This document shows, piece by piece, positions 1 through 12,600 of a stretch of 64,000 nt of DNA. The notes beneath the pieces were generated by a model, which searched no databases, had not been told where the DNA came from, and saw only the letters and a list, made by a program, of their open reading frames with translations. The position numbers and the translations under genes were made by a program. Position 1 is the first letter of the stretch. Every line of letters begins with the position of its first letter. The stretch comes from Channallabes apus. Lineage: Eukaryota; Chordata; Actinopteri; Siluriformes; Clariidae. The DNA lies in contig CM060126.1 in assembly GCA_030522415.1 (NCBI GenBank), positions 10,689,352 through 10,753,351 on the forward strand, in the 5' to 3' direction.

Positions 1-771
1 CCCAGAGTGCTGTATCAAGGCACCTCAGTGGGAATTCTGTGTAAAGGAAAAAGTGTGGCAGAAAACGCTGAACAACGAGAAGAGGTGACCGGGCCCTGAG
101 GAAGATTGTGGAGAAGGACCGATTCCAGACCTTGGGGGACCTGCGGAAGCAGTGGACTGAGTCTGGAGTAGAAACATCCAGAGCCACCGTGTACAGGCGT
201 GTGCAGGAAATGAGCTACAGGTTGCAAATTTTGCATGTCATTCGGAAATCAAGGTGCCAGAGTCTGGAGGAAGACTGGGAAGAGGGAAATGCCCAAATGC
301 CTGAAGTCCAGTGTCAAGTACCCACAGTCAGTGATGGTCTGGGGTGCCATGTCAGCTGCTGGGGTTGGTCCACTGTGTTTTATCAAGGGCAGGGTCAATG
401 CAGCTAGCTATCAGGAGATTTTGGAGCACTTCATGCTTCCATCTGCTGAAAAGCTTTATGGAGATGAAGATTTCATTTTTCAGCATGACCTGGCACCTGC
501 TCACAGTGCCAAAACCACTGGTAAATGGTTTACTGACCATGGTATTACTGTGCTCAATTGGCCTGCCAACTCTCCTGACCTGAACCCCATAGAGAATCTG
601 TGGGATATTGTGAAGAGAAAGTTGAGAGACACAAGACACAAGAATCTGCAAAAGGATTCCCGACCAAGTATTGAGTGCATAACTGAACATAATTATTTGA
701 AGGTTGACAGCTGTGGTCAATCAGTCTGCTCAGTCCTGCCAGTTAACAGGAAAATTCAAAAGTTACCATGA
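1..771 (+). pseudogene. Tc1-like transposase remnant (left end outside window)
   Basis: The sequence encodes pieces of a Tc1/mariner-superfamily DDE transposase in more than one frame. Around 90-225 there is a helix-turn-helix-like stretch (GDLRKQWTESGVETSRATVY). From about 240 a second frame gives the catalytic core, with SVMVWGAMSAAGVGPL, then FQHDLAPAHSAK (second catalytic Asp) and SPDLNPIENLWDIVKRKL (third catalytic acidic residue). The segment that normally holds the first catalytic Asp (the WSDES-type motif) is missing at the frame jump near 225-240, so the enzyme is dead. The left terminal repeat lies outside the window. Family assignment rests on these motifs; the exact subfamily is not determined. 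Confidence 0.85.
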
Positions 772-1960
772 GTGGTTTGTGTTGGTTTAATTTTCATTGT
801 TCAATTTGGGAAGCCAAGGAATCCAGTTAGCTTGAAAAAATGTTCATATCCTCTGGGAGCTCATTAGTGACTCAAGAATGTGGCTTTTGATTGGCTTAAA
901 ATCATTATTTGTCAAACTTACTGCAAAATCCTAAATTAACTACACAATCAAGAATAAATAATAGTTTAGAGTAAATAATAATTTTTCTTTCAGTTACACA
1001 CACACAAATCGAAATATTTGAAATCAAGTTGTCTCATACTATTAAATTAATTAAAGAAATATTGAATACTATTTTGGGATTTTATAATATTTAAATTAAA
1101 ATATGTTAATTTCACACAAAACATTCACACAAATTAGACAAGACAATCTATTAAGGCTCACCGTATCAAAGTATTGTTACTCTCAGTTGCTCATGCATAT
1201 GGTATCTATAGCCTGATACACTGCAAAGGCTCAACTGACATTAGGTTATGTAAAGATTTACTCCAAACTACATTCAGGAAACAGATAGAGTACTGCTAGT
1301 ATGATTTCTTTTCAGACAAAAGTTGGAATATAAAACAGTTCCTTATTAGTATTTCAAGAAGCAGTTGAAACAATTAAACCTAGAATTTTTACTGTGTGGT
1401 GCGCTTGGTGTCCATGATCGCCTGGGTACATTCTAGAGATATTGCTTTTTCCTTTCAGTGTCATTTCAAATAATTTACTTTGCATTACTTTCAGTATTTT
1501 CGACCTAATTCTCATTTTCTGTCATTCGTATTCAGATCATTCCAGGTGGTTAATCTGCTTAATAATATTTTGACTGGTAAACACATGAGTCAAATGTCTT
1601 CCATTTCTGTTTCTGAAAAGTTCCAATCGTTTTCCTGTTTTGTCCTCATTTTGTAGAGCTCTTTACAGGCTTTCATTTATTTTTAGTTTTGTGAGTGTCA
1701 ATTAGGTAATGGTATTCCTCACCAGATGTGCATATGAGTATAAAATAAATCAGCATTACCTTTACTTTTTTCCTCGATTTGTGCTATAAAAAACATAAAC
1801 AACATACAATACACATCCATACATCCAACTTGGGACCATAGAGACCAATAGTGACCATTGTACTGTATTTATTCCAATTTGTATGACTGTGGTAGGACAA
1901 ACAGTACACAACTGTTCTAAAAATTTATTAGGGCTTGATAAGTGCGTGTACACATAAAAC
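772..1960. other. AT-rich spacer, no gene seen
   Basis: This stretch is AT-rich with only short chance open frames. I see no splice-bounded coding exon, RNA gene or clear repeat. It separates the Tc1 remnant from the 3' end of the minus-strand membrane-protein gene and may include that gene's 3' untranslated region. Confidence 0.5.
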
Positions 1961-4900
1961 CTACCATTGTTTGATGTATTTGTTCCAGAGAGATGCCTGG
2001 TTGTCAGAAACCAACATCAGCAACCGAAAGCATTCCCTGACGAGTGCTGAGAAGGACTTGTGCATGGTTTGTTGGCACTGCGACTCATTCCGTAGTATCT
2101 GTAGTTGGCTGTCAAGCAGTTGGGAAATCTGAGAGCCCAGAATTTTCCTGCGTGTTATCTCTTGCTCCACTTTCCTCTCCAAACTCTCCAGCTTTCCCCT
2201 TACCACCACTGTCCCCTGGCCAGGTTGAAGCCCCTGCACCTTTTCCAGTACCCCTTGATAGAGCTGCTTCACCTGTGGACAAAGATTGTTCTTTATTTGA
2301 GAGAGACTTTTTTTTCTTTAGTAATATTGCAGCTTGCTCCAGTGGAGTAAGTTATTGATTTTTCACCAACTCCACACAAAAGGCACCACGTCAAAGAGCT
2401 ACGTAATGAAAAAAAGTTTATTGTGGTCTAATTATGGTTATAGCTACAAAATCGTTTAACATGTGTTCATTTTAAGTTATTTCAGAAGAAAGTCACTGGA
2501 CGTTTGGAACAAACCATGGAAAATTCACCTCTTCTCTCAGCTGCCCAAGACGACAGGTAACGGACACGCTGTGCTTAAGCAAGATGCCATAGAAGGTGCT
2601 GGAACTGAAAGCCTCCAAGTTCACCTGCTTCTCATAGTCCCAGAACTCATCTGATGATACAGCTATAGCTATGACCAATATGAGAACACTGAGTAAGATA
2701 TCTACCGCAAGATGAAGCTAATCCAATGTTCTTGAACAATATTTTAGAAATCCTCCCACATTTTGGTTCTAAGCTGATCATGACATACAATACTTTTCTT
2801 AAAGATTTTCTCCTAGGATATGAACTTTGGCAAGTGAACTGATGCTGATACCTCTCAGCACTGGGTCCTCATTCATCCCAACTTGTAAGTTTCGGTGCAT
2901 CTTTTTCTGTGCTATGACCCTGGAACCTTTTGATGAATAATCATCCATGTTGTACTTTAGATGTAGATCTCGATACCTGGCCTGAGAAGGCAGCTTCTCT
3001 GGCCAACCGTGCTCCCTAAACAAGACCTGTGTGTTTGAAAGGTACCTCAATGGCACTGAACCATTTTAACCAAGCGTTTAGTGATAAATAATTATATTAT
3101 TGGTTCTTATATGAGTTATACAACTGACCAGTACTGCAAGACACAAGCAGAGCACAACTGTAGCTCCAGCCAAGAGACCCCCAATCACCCACCAGTCAGG
3201 TCGCAGCAGTAGCTGGCGCTGGGGAGTTATGCCCATCCGAATCATGTGATGTGGATCAGTAGAAAAGAACGGTCCGATGTCATAACAGTCTCCTCCAGCA
3301 GGTAAAACCTTTACATACTGTAGTAGAACAAGTTTCTGTCAGCATCTTAAGGACAGCAAGGTAATTTTTTGGATGGAGTTAAAGGTAGGTAAAAAAAAGG
3401 ACAGTACCACACGCTTGTTTTGATTGCTGCTCAGTTTGAGAACGTACACACCAGGCTCACTGAAGCTAACAGAAAAGAAGGAGTTTGCAGATCGTCCCAT
3501 TGCTAGCTCTTGTTCGAATGCTCTGAAGACTCCCCAATCAAACGCAGCATTAGTGTTGAATAAATTATCCCTGTAAACAACAAGACAACTCTTCAGTTCA
3601 AGTCGTTGAGAGAGCAATTGCTTAAATCGTGCAAATGAAGTACACTTACACATCATACTGTGGATAGTGTTGCCTGGTCACAGTGAATAAAAGAACATCC
3701 TCTAGGTGCAAGCATGCAATTGGGTTCATCACTTGCGTGGCCTCTCTGTTCCTGGCTTCTCTTGAAGCAGAACCCATGGGCCAATAAGATTCTACATCCA
3801 TGTGCGTATGGTTTCCTGGTAAAAGAATTGGTTTTGAAACTACCTGCCATCGTCACTCATGATGAACTAACTGCCTTAAAGTAACACCTTACCCATGCTG
3901 TGTCTGTCTGAGATCTCAGACAAATTGTCCTTCACTTGATCACCTTCCAAAATCGACATCCGCACTCCTGCTGGGATAGTGTGGAGGAACCCATAGAAGC
4001 CACCTTCTGTAGCAAGCAAACAGTGGGAGGTATTACAAAATTGGTTTTAAATTCTTTCAATATCCTGTCCTTGGCCGTGACTACTCACCCTTTGCCTGTA
4101 TTGTGTACACAGGCCTGGAGAACCCATGATGTCTCTCGCACCTCAGCCTTCCTCTGGAGTCCCAATGTTTGAAGAGAGATAAAAGTGCATTTCCTGGTGC
4201 ACTTACCTGTGTCCCTCAAAGATATAGATTAAAGTGAAACTCTAGCCCTGTTTGCTTTTTAAGATTAACAGGGCTCTTGGGAAACCTACAGAACACACTG
4301 TCAAAGAAACTGTCTAATAATCCAATGTGGAGAAAACTTGCATTTTGGAAGATAGCGTTTTACTGTTATATGTTGATTATGATTGACTATAAGTAACTGC
4401 AATATTTACATTAAATTGAACAGAAAATATCTTCTGGTTTTTATTTTAAAGAAAGTTTGACAAAAATGTATGATATGAAATAAACATAATACTGTTTTTT
4501 CATTCCATGTTGTTGTTGTTGGTCTTTCGGCTGCTCCCGGCAAGGGGTCGCCACAGAGGAATATCCAGTCCGCACTACAACTTGGCACAGGTTTTACGCC
4601 GGATGTCCTTCCTGACGCAACCCTCCCATTTTATCCGGGCTTGGGACCGGCACTGCTTCCAGTGGCTGGGGTGTGGGCACTGGCTGGAATCGAACCCGGG
4701 CCGTCCGCATGGCAGGCGAAACACCTACCACTGAGCCACCAGTGCCCTCCATAATGCCACAGGTACAGTTACAGAAAAGGATCAGTTAGATGCTCCAGCA
4801 ACATACAGTACATGTGAAACATACATACTGTATAATTCCTCTTCAGCAACTGTATCTGTGGCATTGTGGAACATACAGTATAGGGCTACATAGAGCTACA

Positions 4901-7900
4901 TGTGTATATATAGAGCTACAGTACATTGTGGAAGATATAGAGCTATTATGTAAATTTGTTGTAGAGCTTTTTTAAGTAATATCCATAAATGTCATAATTG
5001 TTGCAATCTCCATTTTTGAGGCACTTTTTATTTACTAAATTGACAAAAATGCTTCAAACTGCCTGGTTAGAGTCATGGTGCATTAAATTAGCCCTTCTTT
5101 CTTCATATTCCATAAAAATAAAAACAATTAATGTTATTAGAAAATATCAAAGACAGGTACAAAAAAAATTATGGCCATGATCGTGACGATGCAAATCTCT
5201 AGTTAATTAACTTCTTTATGACGGTGCTACTTTTTCAACCTGGTCCAGTGTTTTGCTTGAATAATATTTATTTATTTAATTAAATATGCACTTTAAGTTA
5301 AACTCAATTATAAATGTTGGTCTTTCGGTTGCTCCCGGCAAGGGGTCACCACAGCGGAATATCCAGTCCGCACAACTACTTGGCACAGGTTTTACGCCGG
5401 ATGCCCTTCCTGGCGCAACCCTCCCATTTTATCCGGGCTTGGGACCGGCACTGCATCCAGTGGCTGGGGGGTTTGGGCACTGGCTGGGAATCGGACCCAG
5501 TCCTTCCGCATGGCAGGCGAAACACCTACCACTGAGCCACCAGTGCCCTTAAACCCAATTATAAATAATTTATGTAAATGTTGAAGCACTAAAATGTGCA
5601 GACATGGATACTAACATTATGTTGAACCTGTAGTGTGGCAAGACTAAAGTTAAGTTCATTAAGAGTACATACAATATGTAATCATGTATAATGAGTCTCT
5701 CTAACATAGAAGCTTGAAAGGGTCAATAACCTGTACCTGTCTATTTGCCTCAGTGTAAAGCAGCTGAAGTACAGCAGAACTGCACACCAGCTGCAACACC
5801 GGTCTCATTCTTTCTCCGCACCATCCTGAGCACTCACTTCTTCCCGAATCAGTCAAACTTTTGCAGACACACAGACCCAGAGAGGCATCGAAGCCTTCAT
5901 AGAGCTCTGGAGATGCACACACCTGAGGAGTTGGAGTGTGCAGGTTGTGACAATAATTCATGTATGTATATTACATTAACTATGATAATTGATATAAGTT
6001 GTATTCATTGTCAACTGAATGCTGTCTATGGAAAGGCTTCTAGTTTATAAAGAGATTCATGGAAAAAGAAAGTGTTTGGTTTCCCTTGTGGTTCATTGAC
6101 TCACAGGTCAGTTTTGTTTAGACCACAAGATCGGAAGTGGCAAAAAAAATCAATAAACACAATTTTTTTTTACCTTCAACTTTAGCAATTTGCCTTTAAC
6201 ATCTATCACTAAAATTATAATAACAAGGATATATCGTAGTCTTTTTCATAATTAGATTAGTAGACAAACATTTATTCTAATCATATACATTATAGTACAG
6301 GCAAGCATTGAATTACCAGGCACCAAGAACCAGCGATTCTAGTTCTGTTAAAATATAATATTTATATAGTTTAAGATGGTATTTACTATAATTTCACAGA
6401 CTGGTGCAATGCAATCAGTGAAATAAGTAAATATCAATATAATGACTGAGCACAAGGAAATGAATTCATTTGCCTGGTTGAACAAAAAGTTAATTTAGCA
6501 ATGCATTAGTATGGGTGCAGTGTGTTATCATTCTGAAATCATATTGCCATTATCAACACAATGCATTTCCATTTTGATGCAGGATACAAAATAGACAGTG
6601 TGGTTCGAGTCGCACTGTGATCTCCAGTGCTGCAAGCTACCAACAATATACAGAGAAGCTGGATAAAATGTATACACACTTCAACATGACAACATACTCC
6701 TCTATATTGAGGGTCACATGATAGCATCAGTGACGGTGTGAAAATGGACATGTTTAGGCGAAACATGCTACACATTGCTGCCATAATTCAATTTGAGTTT
6801 TTAAAAAGAGCATAGATAACAAAAATTGAAGTGTGGATACATTTTTGTGGACCCCTCTGTATGGCGAAGTTCACAGAGATACTGTATGAAGGTGATAGCA
6901 CTGTTTGACTGTACAAAGTGAAGCCACATGTGCCGACCTCATGAGAACAAAGGTGTTTCCACTGCCTGTGATCCAGACACCGGCCATACTGATCTCGTGT
7001 TTTTCCATCTTTGCATATCTCGTATATCTTTAGCTCACAGGCATCCCCTTTTTGTGTAGATTGGTACCCCAGAGCGCAGTGACACTGCCCATCGCTGGCC
7101 TGCATGAAGGAAATAACAAATAACTAGATCATATGTTGAAAACCCCATCCTTTTGTACAGGCTTGAGCGATGGTGAATTGTCTACTGAGCTTGGTTTTCA
7201 TGTGGTTGAATCTGACTTTCAAGGGTTTCGTAGAGAAGGGGAGACAGACAGAAAGTGTAATCTAATCGCCACTAGTGGGAAACATGAGCGGCTGTTCTTG
7301 CAGAAGACTACAGATTGCATAACTGGATACTGCTGGTCTGTCTGCAGACATATTAAATCAACAAAAAACTAACAAAAAAAAGCAGGTATATGTGCTCACC
7401 TGGAAGACTAGACCGTCTACTAGGCATGCACATTTTTCCTGCCCAGGTAGAGGCTGTTGTGCTCTGGACCCACAGGGCAGACAGGCAGACAGACCCTCAA
7501 TGGGAGCATAGTGATGTGGAGGGCAGCTGATACAGTCGTTGATGTGCTTGGCCCAAAAACTCGGCGTGAACATTCCTCTAGGACATGGCACTGCGGTTTC
7601 ACTGCCTTCTGGACAGTAGTGACCTTTTTTTTCAAGACACAAAAACATTCACATGTACCTTTTACTTTCCTTTAGGGCATTAGTCATATCCTTTAAAGAA
7701 GTTTAAAATGACAATACGAGCAAACAAGAGGTACAAAATACTTTTGGTATCACAAGGTATTCCTATATTCCCATGCCTCACGGCAAGAGCACCAGGCACC
7801 TTACCTGGCTGACAAGGAGGCTGACGACGATGTACTCCTATGGCGTTCAGTCCGAAAGCAATCCTTATTGCAAGGCTAGACAGGCAAAACAGAAGGACTT

Positions 7901-7931
7901 GCCAGCAACAGTACCTAGTTTCATGCATCAT
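1961..7931 (-). CDS. Unidentified single-pass membrane protein with cysteine-rich ectodomain (12 predicted exons, 685 aa)
   Basis: Predicted coding exons (minus strand, 5' to 3'): 7805-7931, 7400-7623, 6938-7099, 5737-5922, 4089-4206, 3893-4006, 3650-3815, 3408-3570, 3129-3317, 2852-3026, 2529-2650, 1961-2272. All have GT/AG borders, and the exons total 2058 nt in one frame. The protein starts with a hydrophobic signal-like segment (CCWQVLLFCLSSLAIRIAF). Residues about 43-233 are Cys-rich, with spacing resembling ephrin-receptor-like/GCC2-GCC3 modules (GHYCPEGSETAVPCPRG, CISCPPHHYAP, GLCVC). A juxtamembrane region follows (EPGVYVLKLSSN, AGGDCYDIGPFF), then one transmembrane helix at about 462-483 (WWVIGGLLAGATVVLCLCLAVL). 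The roughly 200-residue cytoplasmic part is charged and probably coiled-coil near its end (GKLESLERKVEQEITRRK). I do not recognise the family. Weakest joins are the GTCGGC donor after 6938 and the acceptor at 4206. Function is unknown; the architecture suggests a receptor or adhesion role. Confidence 0.7.
4509..4747 (-). mobile_element. tRNA-Gly-derived SINE, copy 1
   Basis: Read on the minus strand, the element opens with a tRNA-like head at 4683-4746. It has an A-box-like GGTGGCTCAGTGGTAG, an anticodon region with CTGCCATGCGG (GCC anticodon preserved), and a B-box GGGTTCGATTCC, closely resembling tRNA-Gly(GCC). A body of about 170 bp follows and ends in a short (AAC)n tail, seen as tgttgttgttgtt at 4509-4521. 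It lies in intron 4 of the minus-strand membrane-protein gene, in the same orientation as that gene. It is not a functional tRNA gene. Confidence 0.85.
5316..5550 (-). mobile_element. tRNA-Gly-derived SINE, copy 2, with target-site duplication
   Basis: This is a second copy of the element at 4509-4747, same orientation and about 90% alike by eye, about 800 bp away in the same intron. It is bracketed by a 16-bp direct repeat with one mismatch: aaactcaattataaat at 5300-5315 and aaacccaattataaat at 5551-5566. This is the target-site duplication left by LINE-driven insertion. The tRNA-like head is at the high-coordinate end, as in copy 1. Confidence 0.88.
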
Positions 7932-8322
7932 CTTGCAGTACCATGCTCTGAGATGGTTCTCAGGGAAACAGGAAGCACTTTCTCTCCCAGGCTGAATGAT
8001 TCATGAGGAGTTAGGTGTCACACATGCCATTGGGCAAAGACAGAGGCTACCCAATGCGGCCAGGTCATATTGCAGCCTTTTTGAAACTGATTACTGATTT
8101 GAGCTGTGCTTTACTTGTCTCTCATCACCTGGTTGTGTCTATAAAAGCTGTAACTTTTATTAGTAATGCATTCATAGTGTTAATTTTAAAGTGATGACAA
8201 CCCAGTTCAAACTAAAAGGAATAATTGACTAGTTTTTACTTTCCTAAAAACAATCATGCCTTTTCAGTTGCAAAGCTTCTGCTGATTTCTGGGTTAAAGT
8301 TGAGTTCGCTGAAAGCAGAGTG

Positions 8323-9165
8323 AGGGGGCGTCCAAATAAAAACAGTTATTTCGTGAAGGACTGATTGGCATTTACAGAAAACTTCAAGCACTGTACGGTG
8401 ATGAGACTCTAAGTCGCAGTAAAATATTTGATTTGTGCAAATGTTTTAAAGAAGGCAGTACTTCCTTGAGCGGCACGATGTTGTAGTGTTTAGCTATCGC
8501 CTTGCACCTCCAGGGTCCGGGTTCAATTCCCGACTCTGTGTGCATGGAGTTTGCATGTTCTCATGGTGCTTGGTGGGTTTCCCCCGTGGTACCCTGGATT
8601 CCTCCCACAGTCCAATAACATGTAGGTTAGGTTGATTGGCATTCCCAAATTGCCCATGGTGTGTGAATGAGTGTATGTGTGTGTGCCCTGCAATGGATTG
8701 GCACTCTGTCCAGGGTGCATCCCGCCTCGTGCCCTAAGCCTCCTGGAATAGACTCCAGGTCCTCGCAGCCCTGAATACAGGATAAAGCGGTATAGACGAT
8801 GAGTGAGTGAGTACTTCCTTGAATCACGATCCTAGCCGAGGGGGCTCAGAGTCCACTGGGAATGAACATTCAGCAAGAAAAATTGTGGAACTTTGGAACA
8901 GATGCATCTGTCTGTAAGAACTGAGCACACAATCATTCACAAACACGATTTGATTTCTCTGACAGATGTCAAATTAACTTCCACATGTTTGGGCCACTAC
9001 AGGAGTTCCTGGGAGACCAGCATTTCAGATGTGAGGCAGTCTAATCATGGCTACAGTATACAGAGAAAACTTTCTAACCAGATTGTTTTCAAGCACCAGC
9101 GAAACCCTGGGATGAGTGCATTAGTGTATCACTGGATTATACAGAGAAATACAGCTAGTTTTTAA
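8323..9165 (+). pseudogene. Mariner-like transposon remnant interrupted by a SINE
   Basis: Before the SINE, the frame around 8350-8465 reads as a degraded helix-turn-helix region (GIYRKLQALYGDETLSRSKIF, then FKEGSTS), resembling the N-terminus of Mos1/mariner-type transposases. After the SINE the relation continues (GGSESTGNEHSARKIVELW). The downstream part (about 8940-9165) is similar to the stretch at 62540-62760, so both are copies of one family. No catalytic DDE core remains. Family assignment is by motif resemblance only. Confidence 0.55.
8470..8809 (+). mobile_element. tRNA-derived SINE inserted in mariner-like remnant
   Basis: This 340-bp element has a tRNA-like head (A-box-like TGTAGTGTTTAGC, B-box-like GGGTTCAATTCCC), a conserved body (ATGGAGTTTGCATGTTCTC, GGTGGGTTTCC, CAGGGTGCATCCCGCC) and a tail (GGATAAAGCGGTATAGA then GAGT repeats). 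It is flanked by a perfect 13-bp duplication, agtacttccttga, at 8457-8469 and 8810-8822. The same family recurs at many places in this window in both orientations. Confidence 0.9.
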
Positions 9166-9689
9166 TTTCATTACTGAGTTCTCTTACTGTGCACTCTGCA
9201 TATGTAGAGATTTCCACAGGAGCGATAAACGGATAATAATATTTGAAGTAGTTGGAAAGATGTACTGTTTATACTATTGCAGGGATAATAGTTCACTGAA
9301 CTGGATGCACATTATATTATGTAATATTTTAATGTAGTTCCCTTTGGCATATATGTAGAAACTATGACCCAAATTTCATTATAAACTACTGGCCTTTCAC
9401 CTACTTGCAATACGTAATTTATTGAAAGCAAGCTTGCTGACCTTGTGAGACATAAATACCTACTTGGATCATCTCAAATGAGGTAATGCTGATAATGGTA
9501 ATTATTAGACACATTGTCTTATGATAATACAGTGTCTCCTTCAACTCCACAATTCCATATTTCTGTGTGGAATTGTGCCATTTGTCAGTAGACTATTATA
9601 TATAAATATTAGTCCATTGTAGTCCACTTAAATCAAATTCTGTAAAAATGTACAGTATATATATATAATATATACACCACTGTATATTG

Positions 9690-12600
9690 GGTGGCATGGT
9701 GGTTTTAGCACTGTGGCCTCACACCTCCAGGATCGAGGGTTCCTATGTGCATGGAGGTTGCATGTTCTCCCCATGCTTGGTTGGTTTCCTTCAGGTACTG
9801 CAGTTTCCTCTGACAGTCCAAAGACATGCAGATTAGATTGATTGGTGCAGATTAGTTCAAAATTGCCCTTAGCATGTGCATGAATCTTGTCCAGGGTGTA
9901 CACCACCTTGTCCCTAAAATATCAATTCAATTTATTTACTGTATATAGCGCTTTTAACAATGGTCATTGTCTCAAAGCAGCTTCACAAAAATGAAAGAAA
10001 TTTTTTTTAGAAAAGAAAATATTTGGAAGTGTGTATGTGTGAAAAAAATGTGTATAGGTAATAATGAGATGAATGAATGATGAATGAAATGTCTTTGATG
10101 AGCAAGCCAAGGGTGACGGCGATGGTGGCAAGGAAAAACTCCCTGAGATGGCATTAGGAAGAAGCCTTGAGAATAACCAGACTCAACAGGGAACCCATCC
10201 TCATTTGGGTGATAACAGACAGAAATGATATGACATCATGTGTGTTGTGCAGGTGAAAGTTCAATATGACAGAAATTCTTTAAATTGACATGAAGTTCAG
10301 TTCAGCATAGGGACGAGTCAGTAGGTGCAGAGGGCAGATGAGGTCTGGATCACTGGAAGGACGGAGCAGCATGTGTAGCTCCAACCATCATGAAGCTGAA
10401 TCCAGCTGGAGCTGGTCCTTCTCTGGATGCCTCAGGAACCTCACAGGGTCGGCCTTTGTCTACTGAAGCTGGCAAAATCTCCCGATGCCTCGGAATAGGT
10501 AGAAAATACAGAACAGATGGGGAGAATTAGCGTAGTTGCCATTCAGGATAGGTGTACTGGAGTATGAAATTATGGGATGATGGGATGAGTTACGTGTATG
10601 CCAGGTTAAAAAGATGCGTCTTGAGTCTACTTTTGAACTGGGAAACCGTGTCTGCTCCCCGAACACTGTCTGGAAGGCTATTCCAAAGCTTTGGAGCTAA
10701 ATATGAAAATGCCCTACCCCCTTTTGTAGATTTTGACATTCTGGGAATTACTGTACCAGAATTCTGGAGTTTTGTGATCTTAAGGTGCGTGGTGGATTGT
10801 AGCGTATCAGAAGAATGGTTAGGTACAGTATGTGGGAGCTAAACCATTTAAGGCCTTGTATGTAAGTAATACTATTTTGTAATTTATTCTAGACTGAACA
10901 GGTAGCCAGTGCAGGGATGATAATATTGGGGTTATATGATAAAATTTTCTAGATCTAGTGAGAACCCTGGCGGCTGCATTTTGGACTAACTGAAGCTTGT
11001 TTATTGAGGATGCAAGACAACCACCTAGTAATGGATTACAATAGTCCAGTCTTTAGGTCATGAATACATGAACTACAGTAGCTTTTCTGCAACTGGTACT
11101 GATAAGATGCTCCTGGGTTTGGCAATATTTCTAAGATGGAAAAAGGCTGTTTTTGTGATATTTGAAATGTGATTTTCAAAAGACAAGTTACTGTCTAATA
11201 TTACGCCAGGTCTTTTACTGCTGGGCTGGTAGTAATAGTACACCCTTCTAAACGCAAGCTGAATTGTGAAAGCTGTTGTGTGCTGGTTTTTGGGCTGATA
11301 AGTAATATCTCCGTCTTATCTGAATTTAGTAAAAGAAAGTTATTGGTCATCCAATCTTTTATGTCCTGGACACACTCAGTTAATCTAGACAACCTAGGTA
11401 TTTCGTCTGGTTTTGTTGAGATATATAATTGAGTATCATCAGCATAACAATGGAAACTAATCCCATGTCTTCTAATGACGTTACCCAAGGTAAACATGTA
11501 TATTGAGAACAGCAGAGGTCCTCAAACTGACCCTTGTGGGACCCCATATTTCACTGGCATTACACCAGACGGTTCTCCATTCAGATCTACAAATGGTATC
11601 GATCAGACAGGTATGATCTAAACCATTTTAATGCCTGTCCCTGAATACTTATGTGATTTTGTAAGCGATCTATGAGGATATTATGATCTACAGTGTCGAA
11701 TGCAGCACTAAGATCAAGTAAGAGTAGTATTGAGATGCAGCCTTGGTCCGAAGCTAAAAACAAATCGTTTGCAATCTAAACTAGTGCAGTTTCTGTACTA
11801 TGATAGGGCCTGAAACCTGACTGAAATTCTTCAAGGATGTTGTTTTCCTGCAAGAATGTGCATATTTAAGCTGATACTACTTTTTTCAGATCAGACCAGA
11901 AGGTTTGAAATCGGTCTGTAATTTGTTATTTCATTCGTGTCCAAATTTGATTTTTTAAGAAGCGGCTTAATAACTGCCAACTTAAAACCTTTAGGGACGT
12001 GACCTAGATATAATGAAGAAATAATAATGTTTAGAAGTGGCTCTCCAACCGTAAGCATCACTTCCTTTAAAAATCTGGTTGGGATTGGGTCTAACAGGCA
12101 CGTTGTTGATTTAGCTGAGGTAATAAGTTTATACTGTATAGCTCTTCCTATACAGTAAAGCACTGAAAATCTAAATGTGATGCTATAGGCTGAACTGGAT
12201 CGTGAGATACTATTAGAAGTTGAACCTCCGTTATTTTCTTCCTGATATTATTAATTGTTTCAATAAAGAAGTCCATAAAGTCTTCACTTCTAAACTGTGA
12301 TGGGATACACTCTGTAGGCATCTTAGGTTTTGTTAGGTGAGCCACTGTACTAAATAAGAACCTGGGATTGTTTTGGTTTCTTGCTATCAGTTGGCTAAGA
12401 TGCTCGGTCCTAGCAGTTTTTAGAGCCTGTCTGTAGCTGCACATACTGTCTTTATACGCAATTCGAAAAACTTCTAATTTAGTTTTCCTCCATTTTCGCT
12501 CGAGGTTACGGGTTGCTCTCTTTAGGGCACGAGTATGACTGTTGTACCACGGTGCAAGTTTTTTATCTCTGACTTTTTTTAATCTGATGGGAGCAACAGT

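Noticed and set aside
4683..4746. tRNA-Gly gene on the minus strand
   Set aside because: The tRNA-like region is the head of a SINE repeated at 5487-5550, with arms that no longer pair fully and a body fused to it.
6788..6937. Extension of the membrane-protein exon into VGTCGFTLYSQ and beyond
   Set aside because: The next exon (5737-5922) joins in phase after 6938 and gives a continuous Cys pattern (LCSHE then VCASPELYEGF), while the extension loses it. The donor is weak, so some doubt remains.
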